Shown here piece after piece: positions 1-9,636 of a stretch of 42,686 nt of DNA. This DNA is from a virus. A program made the position numbers and the translations under genes. Every line of letters starts with the position of its first letter. Position 1 is the first letter of the stretch. The stretch is taken from positions 1-42,686 of IMG/VR virus record IMGVR_UViG_3300009702_000043; one strand, 5' to 3'. The notes beneath the pieces are model-generated. The model searched no databases, was not told the origin of the DNA, and worked only from the letters and a program-made list of their open reading frames with translations.

Positions 1-198
1 CAGTATGTCTTGTCCACAACCTCCAGTTCGCGGGGATCATAGATCACATAATTGAATTTATCATACCGGGGTTTCCGGCTCATGGTTCCAACAGGGTATT
101 TCACTCCATCAATTCATAATTGAATTTATCATACCGGGGTTTCCGGCTCATGGTTCCAACAGGGTATTTCACTCCATCAATCCCGGCTTCTTTGTTCA
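1..198. repeat. Contig-end overlap containing a 67-bp tandem duplication
   Basis: Positions 1-113 followed by 181-198 are identical to 42557-42686, so the contig is circular. Positions 47-113 and 115-181 are two identical 67-bp copies, giving a period of 68. The copy at the right end of the window lacks the duplication. Because 68 is not a multiple of 3, the duplication shifts the reading frame of the giant leftward gene, whereas the right-end version keeps it open. This is most simply an assembly artefact at a circular junction. Removing overlap and duplication leaves about 42,488 bp. Confidence 0.93.
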
Positions 199-3100
199 GG
201 AATTTGGAAGCTGCAACATCAGAACGCCTTCCAAATTCCTTTTTAACCAAGGGGTTCTTGGTTAAAATATCCTGAATTTTTTCATAAATCTGTTTTCCAG
301 AATACTCAAGTTTGAACTCCCTGTTCATATCCTGGGGGGATATTTTCGTTCCCTCCTGCGCCTTGTTATCCCACCGGACCCAACCACCGATCTCTTTTTT
401 TATGTAGTTTTCGACCTCATCTCTAGCCTCATTAAAAGCAGTGAAAACTCCAACATTCTCTTCGACTCCATCACCAGGAAAAAGAACAGAAGCTTCGATT
501 CTCCCATCTTCAAATACCCTTATTTGGCCGTTATACCCATTCAAAAACCGAGAGGACATGTATTTATCCTCAGCACCAACAGATTCCTCCCCTTTAATCT
601 CTGGGTAGATCATTCCAGTATCATAGATCTCGCCGTAATCAGATCGAAGAAGCATGTCTACAAAGTTATTAACCTCTTCGTCACTAGCACCCTCTGACCG
701 CATTTTGGTAATTTCATCTGCATTCTCTTCTTCAACTTGCCGTACAGTATCATAATTTTCTTCAGCATATTCAAAGTTTGCCCAGTCAAACTGAGGATCA
801 ATTCTAAAAAAATCTGCTTCAGGTGTTTTAAGAATCCCGTCCGGGAGTTCGTTGAAAAAATCATTCAGGGCAACTTCTAACTCTTTACCAAGAACCTTTC
901 CCCCACTGGGATTAAAAGCTGTTCTGATTTTGGGCAAATTTCGCCGTTCAAGAGCATGATTAATTTTTGCTACAAGCTCATCCGGGGTGGTATCATACCA
1001 ATTCAACCAAGTCTTTTCACCTGGGCGAAGCACCGTTTTGTATTGAATGCGCCTGGTTTTTATACGACTGGCAACCCCTTTAAATTCTTTTTCATATCTT
1101 GCCAGGTTCGCTTTTTCCTTCACCAACCGCTCTTTCCAATAGTCCACATTGGTTGCATCTTTTGCTTTCAGGGCTTTCTCAATGTTGCCGACGCCCATAC
1201 GAATAGGCCCGAGCCAATGATCAATAGCTTCCTTTAGCATGGTTTTTGAAGGCTTAATATTGTTGTCTCGCCGCATGGCAATATAAGACAATAACCGCCC
1301 CGCGATCTCAGCTTCTTCTTCACTGAAGCCATTTTCAGTTAAAAGATCCTTAGCAGCATCCACAGTGCGAAGCTGATCGGGAGTAAATTCAATACCATCA
1401 TAGAAAAATCGACCGGTCACGTGGAGATAATATTTGCTTACCGGATCATATTCAGTAACGTAGTGACCTGCTGAAAAGACCATTCCCCCAGTCCCGGAGC
1501 GGAGAGCCTCATCAGAGAAATGCTGAAAATCCGCGCCAGTGCCATGCCAGAAGACCAGGCGCCGCACATCCTTCCGGGGCATTGGTTCATCCTGGGCCTG
1601 GTGAAAAGCTTCCTTCACTTCCTGCATCACCGAAAAAACATTGTTCGGATCGTGAACTGATATCATTTCGCCATTGGCTTTTGAGTCCCCCTGGATTATA
1701 AAACTATGGAGACTCCCCGACTCATCTCCAAGATCAACATTCCCGTTGTAAATAAGATCAACATTGGAATAAAGATCATTTATGACGTTGGCTATTTCCT
1801 CCGGCGGAAGCGAGCGAAACGCCTCCTGGTTGAATGTTTCCTCCAAAGTGTGACCTTCCGGCTTTATTTTCTCAAAAACCGCAGCCACGGGGCCAGAGGA
1901 AGGCGTATCAACATAATATCCCTGGTATCCAGCATCCTTTATCAGCTTTTCATACACGGATGCAAAATTCGCAAAAGGATCTTTCTTCACGATCTCTCGT
2001 GTTTTCTCCAGGAGCCCATCAGGGTCCTGGGTATAATCATACATCCGGTCAGCATCTAACTCCACAGTGTACTTGTGAGGGCCAAGGCCAGGCTCTCGGC
2101 TGTACCCATTTAGGCCATAGTAGCTCCGGTCAACCCAATGCTCCGGGTCATCCTTTTTTCGTTTCGATTCGGCCCCTTTAATCCCCCGGCCATGTTGTGA
2201 TGGGTCAATTGTCGTCAAATTCGGTTCACTGCTCCAGTGAAAGGCGGTAACCTTCCCATTGACTGGGGTTAAAGCCATTTGCGACAAAGTTTTTTGTGCT
2301 GAGGGAAAATGGTCATAATAGAGTTTCATCCACTCATCGACAGATAAATCAGGAGTATCACCCTCGCTTCCATTGTAACCGGTCTTATGAGATTCAAGGG
2401 TCTGAAGGTCAAAGATCTCAAGTTGCTTGGCCTGTTTTGCAAACTCCAGGGATTCATCCATCTTATCCCTGGGAGCCAAGATAGAAATATCATAATAGGT
2501 CTTCCCGGTTTCCGGGTCTGTCCAGGTCCCAAGGGTAGTCTCAGGATATTTCTGAAAAATATTAAGATGATCGAGATAATACTTCTTTAAACTCTCAGGG
2601 GTCACTGGTTCTTCAGTTACCGCTTCGAGAGGTTTAAAGAGCGAAAACGCGAGAAAGGGCTGTCCACCAAGATCCCGGCCATTCGCATCAAATGTGGACC
2701 CGCCGTTCTCTTCGTGGAGCTTGGCCTGTTCATCAAAGGTGTTGGCCACCCGAACAGAGAAATTCTGTGCAAAAGCTTCAGCGCCTTTGTCTTCAACAAT
2801 CGTGGGATCTTTTGTTACCTGAAGCTTTTTATATATATCCGTGTCCTCGGGAAAGTTCAAAGACCACCGGTCCACAAGCCGAGTAATCGCATCTGCATAT
2901 TCCGGGTCGTAGGCGTTAGAAACCTCCGTTCTGAATCTTTCACGCTCTTTCAGCCGGTTGAAGTAAGTGTCATTCAGGACTTGCTGAACTCTCTGGTAAT
3001 CTTCCACATGCTCGTTATTCTGAGCCTCTGCATAAGAAATATCTGAAGGGTTGAATTTTGTGTGAGGTTGCAGAAGCTTAATCTCATCAGGATTCAGTTT

Positions 3101-4558
3101 TGCCAGAAATTCGGCGAGGGGAACATCCCGGTCCTGCTGGCTGTCCATATACGCGCGGGCTTCCCCCTGGGCCATACCCAATTTTCCCAGAACATCCTGG
3201 GCCACATCTGAATTCTGGAAAAGAGTTCTAAAACCTTCCGGGGTGATAAAAACACTTTGATCGGGGGAAACAATGTTCTCCAGGAACTCCTGGAATTTCT
3301 CAGGATTCCGTTCCTTCAATTTCGCAATGGCAGCGGCCTGATTCAACTGGTCCAGGCTCTTGTAAGTGCTATCAGCCCGATCTCCGGCGGAGAGATACTG
3401 AACCGGCGCGTGAAGAGCCATACCTGTGAGAAAAGCCGCGGGGAAAATATCAATGCTGTGCTCCAACGCTTTTTTGGTATCTTTACCAAGCTGATCTAAT
3501 GAAGCCCCTAGCCCTATATCCCTCGTAGCCGCGGAGAGAGGACCAAATGCGGTTGCAATCGTTCCGCCTTCCATAGCCTTGATCGTTCGTTTCGCGAGCC
3601 GAGTGAGTAGTGTTTTACCTTCTACGCCCTTCAGATATTTATCCAGGCCAACATGGGAAAGAACTTCAGAACCCATTCCAAAAAGATAAGCGGCTGTTAG
3701 AGCCTGATCATTGGATGCCCCCTCCTGAATAAGCTGGTCATACATATCCCCGGCGAAAGACGCCGCGAGGGGAATCGCTCCCCCCGCCGCGCCTAACCCA
3801 AGGTAGTGACCGAGGCCAAGGGTATTGTAGGTCCACCATTCAGGATTCTTTAACAGTTCAGGATGCTCAAGAATACCGCTTTCTTGAACCTTCTTAGAGG
3901 GCAATAGTGCTTTCTGATTCATCAGATTTGACATGACCTGAGCGTTTTTCAAAGACCACTTCTCAGCAGCACCGGCGGCTTTAGACCAACCATCAAAAAG
4001 AAAGTGACCGCCTGACATTTTGGTTGCCATGTCTGCCAAATACTTTACAGTCCCACTCAGAAGACCCGCCGTATCATAGATTGATTTGCCAACAAAAGGG
4101 CCAAATCGAATTAACTGTTGACCCGCGGGCCTGATCACCCCTTGCCAGGCGTCTTTGATCTGCTTTTCCCCCTCTTTGGGGTCGATGTTATACACATTCT
4201 TCAAGACTTTCTCAACCCCGGACAGGGCGGGGATATCATCGTGGGCCTGGACAAAATTCTCAGGCTTCTTCAAAAATGCCGTGGTTTTTGGAGCATCAGG
4301 TTTAAATTTCACCGAAGCTTTTGTCGCGGCTTCTTTCAAAAGGTCAGGGTTCCTCAACAACGAATCAACCGGGAGGCCCGTCTCTTTCGACATGCGTTCC
4401 GCTTTAGCCACATTATCCGGGTCGGAGTCTTTTGCCAGTTTCCACAAAAGCTCATTATCCTCGTCGCCTGGAGTGGGAGTCAGAGGTTTCCATCCGTCCT
4501 CACTCGGGGCCACGGGGACTTGTCTCGGGTTTTCTTTTTCCTGTTCAATCCAGGGCAT
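101..4558 (-). CDS. Giant polyvalent internal virion protein, N-terminal part (continues at 42686)
   Basis: This is the first ~1481 residues of a protein of about 2733 aa; the apparent stop at 101 is created by the 68-bp duplication. The gene starts at ATG 4558, overlapping the upstream stop by one base (TAATG), and lies where T7-like phages encode the ejected gp16-type protein. Residues ~1-110 look like a disordered or helical polyvalent-associated region. A Gly/Ala-rich, possibly membrane-active stretch lies near 245-295. A first ADP-ribosyltransferase-like segment begins near residue 765 (FHWSS ... HGRGIKG). A second begins near 1000 (FWHGTGADFQHFS ... FSAGHYV) and ends at the contig join with AGIDGVKYP ... 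NYVIYDP, the usual end of ART-PolyVal-like domains. Domain names are from pattern memory, not a search. The protein probably enters the host with the DNA; catalysis is unproven. Confidence 0.85.
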   Translation of the reverse strand: MPWIEQEKENPRQVPVAPSEDGWKPLTPTPGDEDNELLWKLAKDSDPDNVAKAERMSKETGLPVDSLLRNPDLLKEAATKASVKFKPDAPKTTAFLKKPENFVQAHDDIPALSGVEKVLKNVYNIDPKEGEKQIKDAWQGVIRPAGQQLIRFGPFVGKSIYDTAGLLSGTVKYLADMATKMSGGHFLFDGWSKAAGAAEKWSLKNAQVMSNLMNQKALLPSKKVQESGILEHPELLKNPEWWTYNTLGLGHYLGLGAAGGAIPLAASFAGDMYDQLIQEGASNDQALTAAYLFGMGSEVLSHVGLDKYLKGVEGKTLLTRLAKRTIKAMEGGTIATAFGPLSAATRDIGLGASLDQLGKDTKKALEHSIDIFPAAFLTGMALHAPVQYLSAGDRADSTYKSLDQLNQAAAIAKLKERNPEKFQEFLENIVSPDQSVFITPEGFRTLFQNSDVAQDVLGKLGMAQGEARAYMDSQQDRDVPLAEFLAKLNPDEIKLLQPHTKFNPSDISYAEAQNNEHVEDYQRVQQVLNDTYFNRLKERERFRTEVSNAYDPEYADAITRLVDRWSLNFPEDTDIYKKLQVTKDPTIVEDKGAEAFAQNFSVRVANTFDEQAKLHEENGGSTFDANGRDLGGQPFLAFSLFKPLEAVTEEPVTPESLKKYYLDHLNIFQKYPETTLGTWTDPETGKTYYDISILAPRDKMDESLEFAKQAKQLEIFDLQTLESHKTGYNGSEGDTPDLSVDEWMKLYYDHFPSAQKTLSQMALTPVNGKVTAFHWSSEPNLTTIDPSQHGRGIKGAESKRKKDDPEHWVDRSYYGLNGYSREPGLGPHKYTVELDADRMYDYTQDPDGLLEKTREIVKKDPFANFASVYEKLIKDAGYQGYYVDTPSSGPVAAVFEKIKPEGHTLEETFNQEAFRSLPPEEIANVINDLYSNVDLIYNGNVDLGDESGSLHSFIIQGDSKANGEMISVHDPNNVFSVMQEVKEAFHQAQDEPMPRKDVRRLVFWHGTGADFQHFSDEALRSGTGGMVFSAGHYVTEYDPVSKYYLHVTGRFFYDGIEFTPDQLRTVDAAKDLLTENGFSEEEAEIAGRLLSYIAMRRDNNIKPSKTMLKEAIDHWLGPIRMGVGNIEKALKAKDATNVDYWKERLVKEKANLARYEKEFKGVASRIKTRRIQYKTVLRPGEKTWLNWYDTTPDELVAKINHALERRNLPKIRTAFNPSGGKVLGKELEVALNDFFNELPDGILKTPEADFFRIDPQFDWANFEYAEENYDTVRQVEEENADEITKMRSEGASDEEVNNFVDMLLRSDYGEIYDTGMIYPEIKGEESVGAEDKYMSSRFLNGYNGQIRVFEDGRIEASVLFPGDGVEENVGVFTAFNEARDEVENYIKKEIGGWVRWDNKAQEGTKISPQDMNREFKLEYSGKQIYEKIQDILTKNPLVKKEFGRRSDVAASKFLNKEAGIDGVKYPVGTMSRKPRYDKFNYELME

Positions 4559-6204
4559 TATTTAGCACCCCATGTATAAAGTTTTCCGCCTTCTTCTTTC
4601 ACCCACCGTTGATTTTTCTCATCCCAGTGAATATTTGCGGGAGGATTATCCGGGTCAAAAGGAATATTTGTGTATTTTGCTCTTTCTTTGGGAGTGAGGG
4701 CAAATTCATATTTTTTGGTATCTCCCCACCAATGCTTATGCAAAACAACCTCTTTCATCATCTCATCAAGAATACCCTGAACCTGGTTTATGGTTCGCTC
4801 ATCTTTCGGAATTTCATCCAGGCGCTTATCAAATTCCTTAAAAAACAAAAATCGTTTTTGAGACGTGTCCACATCTTTTTTGTCCGCTGGGAACCCGATC
4901 GCCTGAAGAGCCTGGTCTCCCATCTTGTAAAAAGATCGTGACTTTGTTATGTGATTTGATTCCTTTTCCCGAGTCTGCTCATCAATCAACTGCTTATACA
5001 CTGGATCTGAAAGCTTGTCCCGGTAATCTCGGAGATCAATTTTTACAAATTTCTCAGGAGATAGGAGTTTCAAATCATAGTAGGCATCATAATCTGTCTT
5101 GACCTTTCCACCATTCAATGCCCGCGCCCGGACAACACTTATCAAAGTGTTCTGTTTTGTGGCTGGGAGCCCGCTAGTCCGAATCATCTTTATGGCCAAA
5201 TCAGGATTCTGAAAATTGGATATCTCCTGATTTATTTCATCAAACGCTTGCTGCTCCGCCTGTTTTTTAATCTCAGCGTTCAGCCTTCGCCGGAAAGTGT
5301 ATGCTTTTCTAACTTCGCTCCGAACAATCGGATCTTTGATTTGTTCGACCAATTTCGACCCCATCGTAATATCGTCGTGACTTTTTTGGACTATCTCTTG
5401 AGTAGTCTTCTCAACTTTTGCAGCTAACGCCGCGGTTTTTAAAGAATCTTCAGCTTTAAGCTGATATGTGCCCAACATATTCTTTTTTACGGATTTGTAG
5501 TACGCCTGGGCAGCTTCCGCATCAGACAGGGCATATTTTTCAGTAACCCCCAAATAATACCTGGACATGTAATCCCGGTACACCAAATCCTTTTCTTTTT
5601 GAGAAGCCCCCGGCAATAGATCATCCGTTGCGATCTTCATTTGCTGGGCCGTGGCTTTCGCACTTGTCGGGTCCGTATAGTTTGCAATCCCATCTTGAAG
5701 AACCGCATCAGCCATGGATTTTGCAGAATCATGTTTCCATCTGAGCGTTTCCGCCCGCTCATAGTTCCCAATTACATCCGCGGTGGATATCCTCCGAGAA
5801 AGAGCCAGGGGCTCAAAAAGCCTTCGCTGGTTGTCATTCTTCAGGAGCTTATTATAATTCGTAGTGAGTTTATCGATCTCATCCTGGGCCTTTTTGGTTA
5901 AACCCATTGCATTCTCACCTTTTTGAGATTGATATTGTTCTTTAAGACCTCTCACATCATCCGTATATTTTTTATACAGATCGCGAACATAGCTCTTGTC
6001 CTGATCATCCTTGGTATCCTTCGCAACCTGGAGAGTGAAATTCTCTATGGTTTTACCAAGATTTCCAAGATTCTGCGCGGCTTGCCCTTCCGCTTGTGTT
6101 GCCTCACCCGCAGCGCTAAGAAGGCCCCCGTAAGTCAATTTCCCACGGAATGAAGGCCGAACCCCTGGAAGTGTTTCAGTCTTTGCCTGTTCTATCTGAG
6201 CCAT
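4558..6204 (-). CDS. Internal virion protein, T7 gp15-like position
   Basis: A 548-aa, almost entirely helical, charged protein with long coiled-coil-like stretches rich in K, D, E and Q and no membrane segment. It lies between a gp14-like protein and the giant gp16-like protein, the order gp14-gp15-gp16 of the T7 ejection apparatus. I therefore infer that it is an internal core or ejection-channel protein in the mature virion. The start at ATG 6204 is supported by an upstream AGGAG; the stop overlaps the next start by one base, suggesting translational coupling. No enzymatic motif is visible. Sequence similarity to T7 gp15 itself is not obvious, so the call rests on gene order, length and composition. 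Confidence 0.7.
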   Translation of the reverse strand: MAQIEQAKTETLPGVRPSFRGKLTYGGLLSAAGEATQAEGQAAQNLGNLGKTIENFTLQVAKDTKDDQDKSYVRDLYKKYTDDVRGLKEQYQSQKGENAMGLTKKAQDEIDKLTTNYNKLLKNDNQRRLFEPLALSRRISTADVIGNYERAETLRWKHDSAKSMADAVLQDGIANYTDPTSAKATAQQMKIATDDLLPGASQKEKDLVYRDYMSRYYLGVTEKYALSDAEAAQAYYKSVKKNMLGTYQLKAEDSLKTAALAAKVEKTTQEIVQKSHDDITMGSKLVEQIKDPIVRSEVRKAYTFRRRLNAEIKKQAEQQAFDEINQEISNFQNPDLAIKMIRTSGLPATKQNTLISVVRARALNGGKVKTDYDAYYDLKLLSPEKFVKIDLRDYRDKLSDPVYKQLIDEQTREKESNHITKSRSFYKMGDQALQAIGFPADKKDVDTSQKRFLFFKEFDKRLDEIPKDERTINQVQGILDEMMKEVVLHKHWWGDTKKYEFALTPKERAKYTNIPFDPDNPPANIHWDEKNQRWVKEEGGKLYTWGAK

Positions 6205-6216
6205 TTTTCTTTACTC

Positions 6217-6762
6217 CTAGCTAAATAAACCAGCGCCGTATGCTTTTTTCCCGGCCCCAACAAGAGTGTTTGCCATCCCGAGATACATAGAAGTCCTGGA
6301 CGCGTTAATTGCTTCCTTATGCTGCCCCTCAGCAAGCTTATAAATCTTCGCCTGTTTCCGGTGCTGCTTCGCTTCTTTATACAACCCCCAAGCTTGCAAC
6401 TCCGAATCATGGTTCAAATTCAGCATATCCGCAGCCACAACCCCAGCACTCTGCATTTTCAGTTCTGTAGCCGTAGCTCCACCAACATTAACTCCCATAG
6501 CGGCCATTTCTGCAAGTTGCCGCCCCTGGAGTTGCCGTCCTTCGACCCCTCGCTTCCGAGCCGCGGCTTGCCCTTTTCTCAAAACTTCCTGAGCCTGAGT
6601 GACAGCGTAGCTTGCATTCTCATACTCCATGTTTGCTTTTTCAATGTCAACAGCCCGTTCAGTGTTGTAATATGATTTTTTGGCATCAAAAGCTTTTTTC
6701 TGGCTATACATTTGTATAGCAGTTGAAGCAACCAAACTGCCGACAACCATCGCCGTACCCAT
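6217..6762 (-). CDS. Internal virion protein, T7 gp14-like
   Basis: A 181-aa protein with a short hydrophobic N-terminus (GTAMVVGSLVASTAIQ), then an Ala/Gln/Lys-rich helical body (repeated KAN, QAQE, RKG, ARKRG patterns) and a Gly/Ala-rich tail. This is the typical look of the smallest internal virion protein of T7-like podoviruses, which inserts into the outer membrane during ejection. The ATG at 6762 is chosen because a near-perfect AGGAGG lies 5-10 bases upstream; the longer open frame to 6822 has no comparable site. It is tightly spaced between the gp13-like and gp15-like genes. Confidence 0.72.
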   Translation of the reverse strand: MGTAMVVGSLVASTAIQMYSQKKAFDAKKSYYNTERAVDIEKANMEYENASYAVTQAQEVLRKGQAAARKRGVEGRQLQGRQLAEMAAMGVNVGGATATELKMQSAGVVAADMLNLNHDSELQAWGLYKEAKQHRKQAKIYKLAEGQHKEAINASRTSMYLGMANTLVGAGKKAYGAGLFS

Positions 6763-6763
6763 C

Positions 6764-7255
6764 TTATTTCCTCCTGGGGTAAATATCTCTATGCGTATAA
6801 AACCGGGTAAATGGGGCATCAAAGGGGCCGAACTTGCCCGTTTTCCCCTCTGTAAATCCCGCCCATTTCATCCACATGATACTCGCTTTATACTCCGCCC
6901 AAACAAAATTTTCCAAATATTCATAGTGGTCAAGCATGATATTGATATATTTTGGGGTAGCCTTAACAAAACTCCATTTCGCTTTTTCCATCAGCGGACT
7001 GCCCAGAAACCAAGGAACAGCTTGGTCAATTTTTAGCATACTTCGCGGTGCACACCCAAAAATAGCCGCTGGTTCATTGTCCACGTAGAAAATCCAGCGG
7101 AGATCTTCCGGCGTTAAAATCCAGCACTGTTTCACATAATACCGAGGGTCGCTTCCAAAAGTCAAATAGACCTCTTCTGAATCCTCTTTCCGCAAATTAT
7201 CCGCAACGTGCCATGCGTCAATCGTGCGGCCTGAATTTATTTTACAAGTCCGCAA
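6764..7255 (-). CDS. T7 gp13-like virion assembly protein
   Basis: A 163-aa protein with a GNAT-like layout: an aromatic-rich middle containing IFGCAPRS, then VPWFLGSPLM, and ending with LENFVWAEYKASIMWMKWAGF. That last pattern (name or neighbour strand, then W.KW.GF) is characteristic of the phage Gp13-like family (PF11090-type) and of degenerate N-acetyltransferase folds in phages. In T7, gp13 is needed for virion assembly. The start is TTG at 7255 with a GAGG eight bases upstream, and it overlaps the tail tube B stop by 14 bases. No ATG lies near the start of the conserved part. Confidence 0.7.
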   Translation of the reverse strand: MRTCKINSGRTIDAWHVADNLRKEDSEEVYLTFGSDPRYYVKQCWILTPEDLRWIFYVDNEPAAIFGCAPRSMLKIDQAVPWFLGSPLMEKAKWSFVKATPKYINIMLDHYEYLENFVWAEYKASIMWMKWAGFTEGKTGKFGPFDAPFTRFYTHRDIYPRRK

Positions 7256-9635
7256 TATCTGTCCTCGGTACTATGGAAAGCACTGTTACCGGCTGAGGGC
7301 CGATTGCTTCAATCCGCAAAGATGTTTCCCGGGAGAACGTGGTTGTTATCGCCTTCAGAACGCTCTCGGACGTTAAAGGAACCGGACCTTCCCCAAGACC
7401 CGGGGTCCTGAATGATACAGGATCGAGTTGACTCGGTGGCCCAACCTTTGCTTCCAGGCTGTCTTTGAAAACGATCGCAACCTGGGGGATTGCTTTTATT
7501 GCTCCCTGAGTGCTCCCACTGTTTTGAAGCTGCAACTCCACTGGCAGCGTCTCAATATAAGAAGTATATCCAAGCCCCACATGGGCTTTTGAAACTGCTC
7601 TGTCCAGTGTAATAGATCCCCCGGAGACTGTTACCGGCGGCATCTTTGCCCCATCCGCAAAAACCCACACAACCTTCCCCTCCAGGTGGCTTAGACCACT
7701 CAGGGTCGTTGTGGCCGCTCCATCATAAGACAGCCCGCAATCAACGAAGAAACAGTTTTCAAGATCACTGCTATCAATCCTGGGCATCATAAATTCAATA
7801 TAGCGTTTCGTTACGCTGTTGATTGTTCGTTTGACTTCAAAATAAGGAACATCCACCCCGGAAGAATCCTGAATGCTGGCAACCGATTCAAAATAACCAT
7901 CCGTCGTGTGCAGGTGCCAACCTTCAACCTTTTGCTCTTTCATATAGGACAATCCACAAAGGGAACCATCTTCACGTATAGCCCAAATAATTGAGTAAGG
8001 CAACCGTGCAAAAGTCCACTCTACAACGGAGTATTTCTCAAAAAAATGATTTGATAACAGAGAAATATCCGATGCAACATATCCATCTTGCTCAAGAGAA
8101 TAAGTAAGCTCATCAACAACTTTTCCACCAACCTGAACAAAAAGGATGCTGTTCCCAATCACGATTGGGAATAAGTTCGCACTTCCGTAGTGAGACTGTA
8201 ATTTAGAACCCGCGGTAGTTGGAGTCAACGCATTCCCGGAAGAAGCAGAGATCTTCCATTCAGCACCCTCGGTCCCAACAATCATGTCCCCCAGAATTGT
8301 CAACCACCTGATTCGGTCAACCTTCCCCGTGGGGAGATTATTAGAAAAGCTGTCATCAGCTTCATACGGACTTGAAAACCCAAAATCCTCGTAATCCCCA
8401 ATTTTTGAAGCCCAATAAGTGTCCGGGTATGTATCCGTGGCCGCGCAAAAGAGCCGCTGCTGATGAATCAACCCAACACTCGGATATCCCCGAGCATCAC
8501 TCCAGGCGCCTTGTCTCCACTGAGTTGTAGTGAATTGATCCACCATAGCTGAAATATAATCAATAGTCGAAGAATTTGTGGCTGAAGTATCCGTTTCAAT
8601 CGTCACATAGAGTGAAGAATTTCCTTGAGTTTGAAAGGTATAGGTATATGTTCCAGCGGTTGTTACCGTCTGAGAAAGCAAAGTCCCATCATTCCAACTC
8701 GGACCAATCTTTATTGTAGTGGTGTTGGTAATTGCTGAAATTTTTACTTGAATACTCCCATTTGCATATTGCTGACATTGAAACTTTTGACCTATCTGAG
8801 CTTTGTCTGTACCGTCCCCTTTTATTGTAACATTTTGAGTAGCATCATTAAAAGTAATTGTTCCTTTATCCCCTAAATACCATCCGGCCAAACCAGCTTT
8901 GAAATTGGCATTTGCTAACCATTCATATCCGGCAAAATCATCCAAATCAATCGTAGCATTTTGACTATCCGTTACCGAAGCAATATTCCCCCATCCCCAT
9001 TGAATATCGTTTGGGTCATCAGGATTCGCAAAACCAAACCGAAAAGGAATCCCAACATCATCCGAAGAAAATAATGCCGAAGACGCTGTTAGAGTAACAC
9101 TGGAACCAGTTCGACCACCAAGAGTCAATCGAATATCCTCATCTGATGTTTCATGCTTTCGATACGGCCCATCTGAAAATGGCGCATCCCCGATCGTCCA
9201 GCTTGTATGACTGTGCCTCTCTAACTTCTGGGGATAATGATTAGGATGAAAAAGATACATAATATCCGCGGACTGAGTGTAATTGATCTCAGAAAGTTCC
9301 GCGGCGGTAAACACTGTAGTCAACTTGACTCGTACTCCAGTTAATTCGATGAATCCCCCAGCCGTAACAAATTCAAGAGTCTGATCTCCAAAAACCAGAA
9401 TATACTGTTGACTTGTAGAAAAAACAAAAGGGATGAGCCTGTGCTTCACCGTCGAGTCATCGACCTCCCCGGCGAAATAGGTTCCCGGTCTATTGCTGGC
9501 TCCCCCGTAGACATGAGCCAAAAAGTTCCGCATCTTTTTCAGCGAGATATCGTACCGGTCATAATCAACCCGACCATAGGCATCCGGGGATAGTTCGCCC
9601 CCGGTAAAGCTTGGTTGTGCAGTGACAATAGGCAT
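7242..9635 (-). CDS. Tail tubular protein B-like nozzle protein
   Basis: A 797-aa protein whose N-terminus (PSFTGGELSPDAYGRVDYDRY ... KMRNFLAHVYGGASNRPGT) is the hallmark of tail tubular protein B / stabilisation proteins of podoviruses. These form the tail nozzle below the gp11-like gatekeeper. Repeated beta-rich motifs follow (RLFCAAT, WASKIGDYEDF, YGSANLFPI, REDGSLCGLSYMKEQ). Residues ~235-360 form a Ser/Thr/Asn-rich insert beginning NFKAGLAGW and resembling a carbohydrate-binding jelly roll, which could mediate receptor or glycan contact. It starts at ATG 9635, one base after the tail tube A stop. Confidence 0.85.
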   Translation of the reverse strand: MPIVTAQPSFTGGELSPDAYGRVDYDRYDISLKKMRNFLAHVYGGASNRPGTYFAGEVDDSTVKHRLIPFVFSTSQQYILVFGDQTLEFVTAGGFIELTGVRVKLTTVFTAAELSEINYTQSADIMYLFHPNHYPQKLERHSHTSWTIGDAPFSDGPYRKHETSDEDIRLTLGGRTGSSVTLTASSALFSSDDVGIPFRFGFANPDDPNDIQWGWGNIASVTDSQNATIDLDDFAGYEWLANANFKAGLAGWYLGDKGTITFNDATQNVTIKGDGTDKAQIGQKFQCQQYANGSIQVKISAITNTTTIKIGPSWNDGTLLSQTVTTAGTYTYTFQTQGNSSLYVTIETDTSATNSSTIDYISAMVDQFTTTQWRQGAWSDARGYPSVGLIHQQRLFCAATDTYPDTYWASKIGDYEDFGFSSPYEADDSFSNNLPTGKVDRIRWLTILGDMIVGTEGAEWKISASSGNALTPTTAGSKLQSHYGSANLFPIVIGNSILFVQVGGKVVDELTYSLEQDGYVASDISLLSNHFFEKYSVVEWTFARLPYSIIWAIREDGSLCGLSYMKEQKVEGWHLHTTDGYFESVASIQDSSGVDVPYFEVKRTINSVTKRYIEFMMPRIDSSDLENCFFVDCGLSYDGAATTTLSGLSHLEGKVVWVFADGAKMPPVTVSGGSITLDRAVSKAHVGLGYTSYIETLPVELQLQNSGSTQGAIKAIPQVAIVFKDSLEAKVGPPSQLDPVSFRTPGLGEGPVPLTSESVLKAITTTFSRETSLRIEAIGPQPVTVLSIVPRTDIADL

Positions 9636-9636
9636 T

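Noticed and set aside
956-1237. Plus-strand frames inside the giant gene and other long genes
   Set aside because: They are antisense shadows with low-complexity or non-family sequence and no ribosome sites, lying opposite well-supported coding frames.
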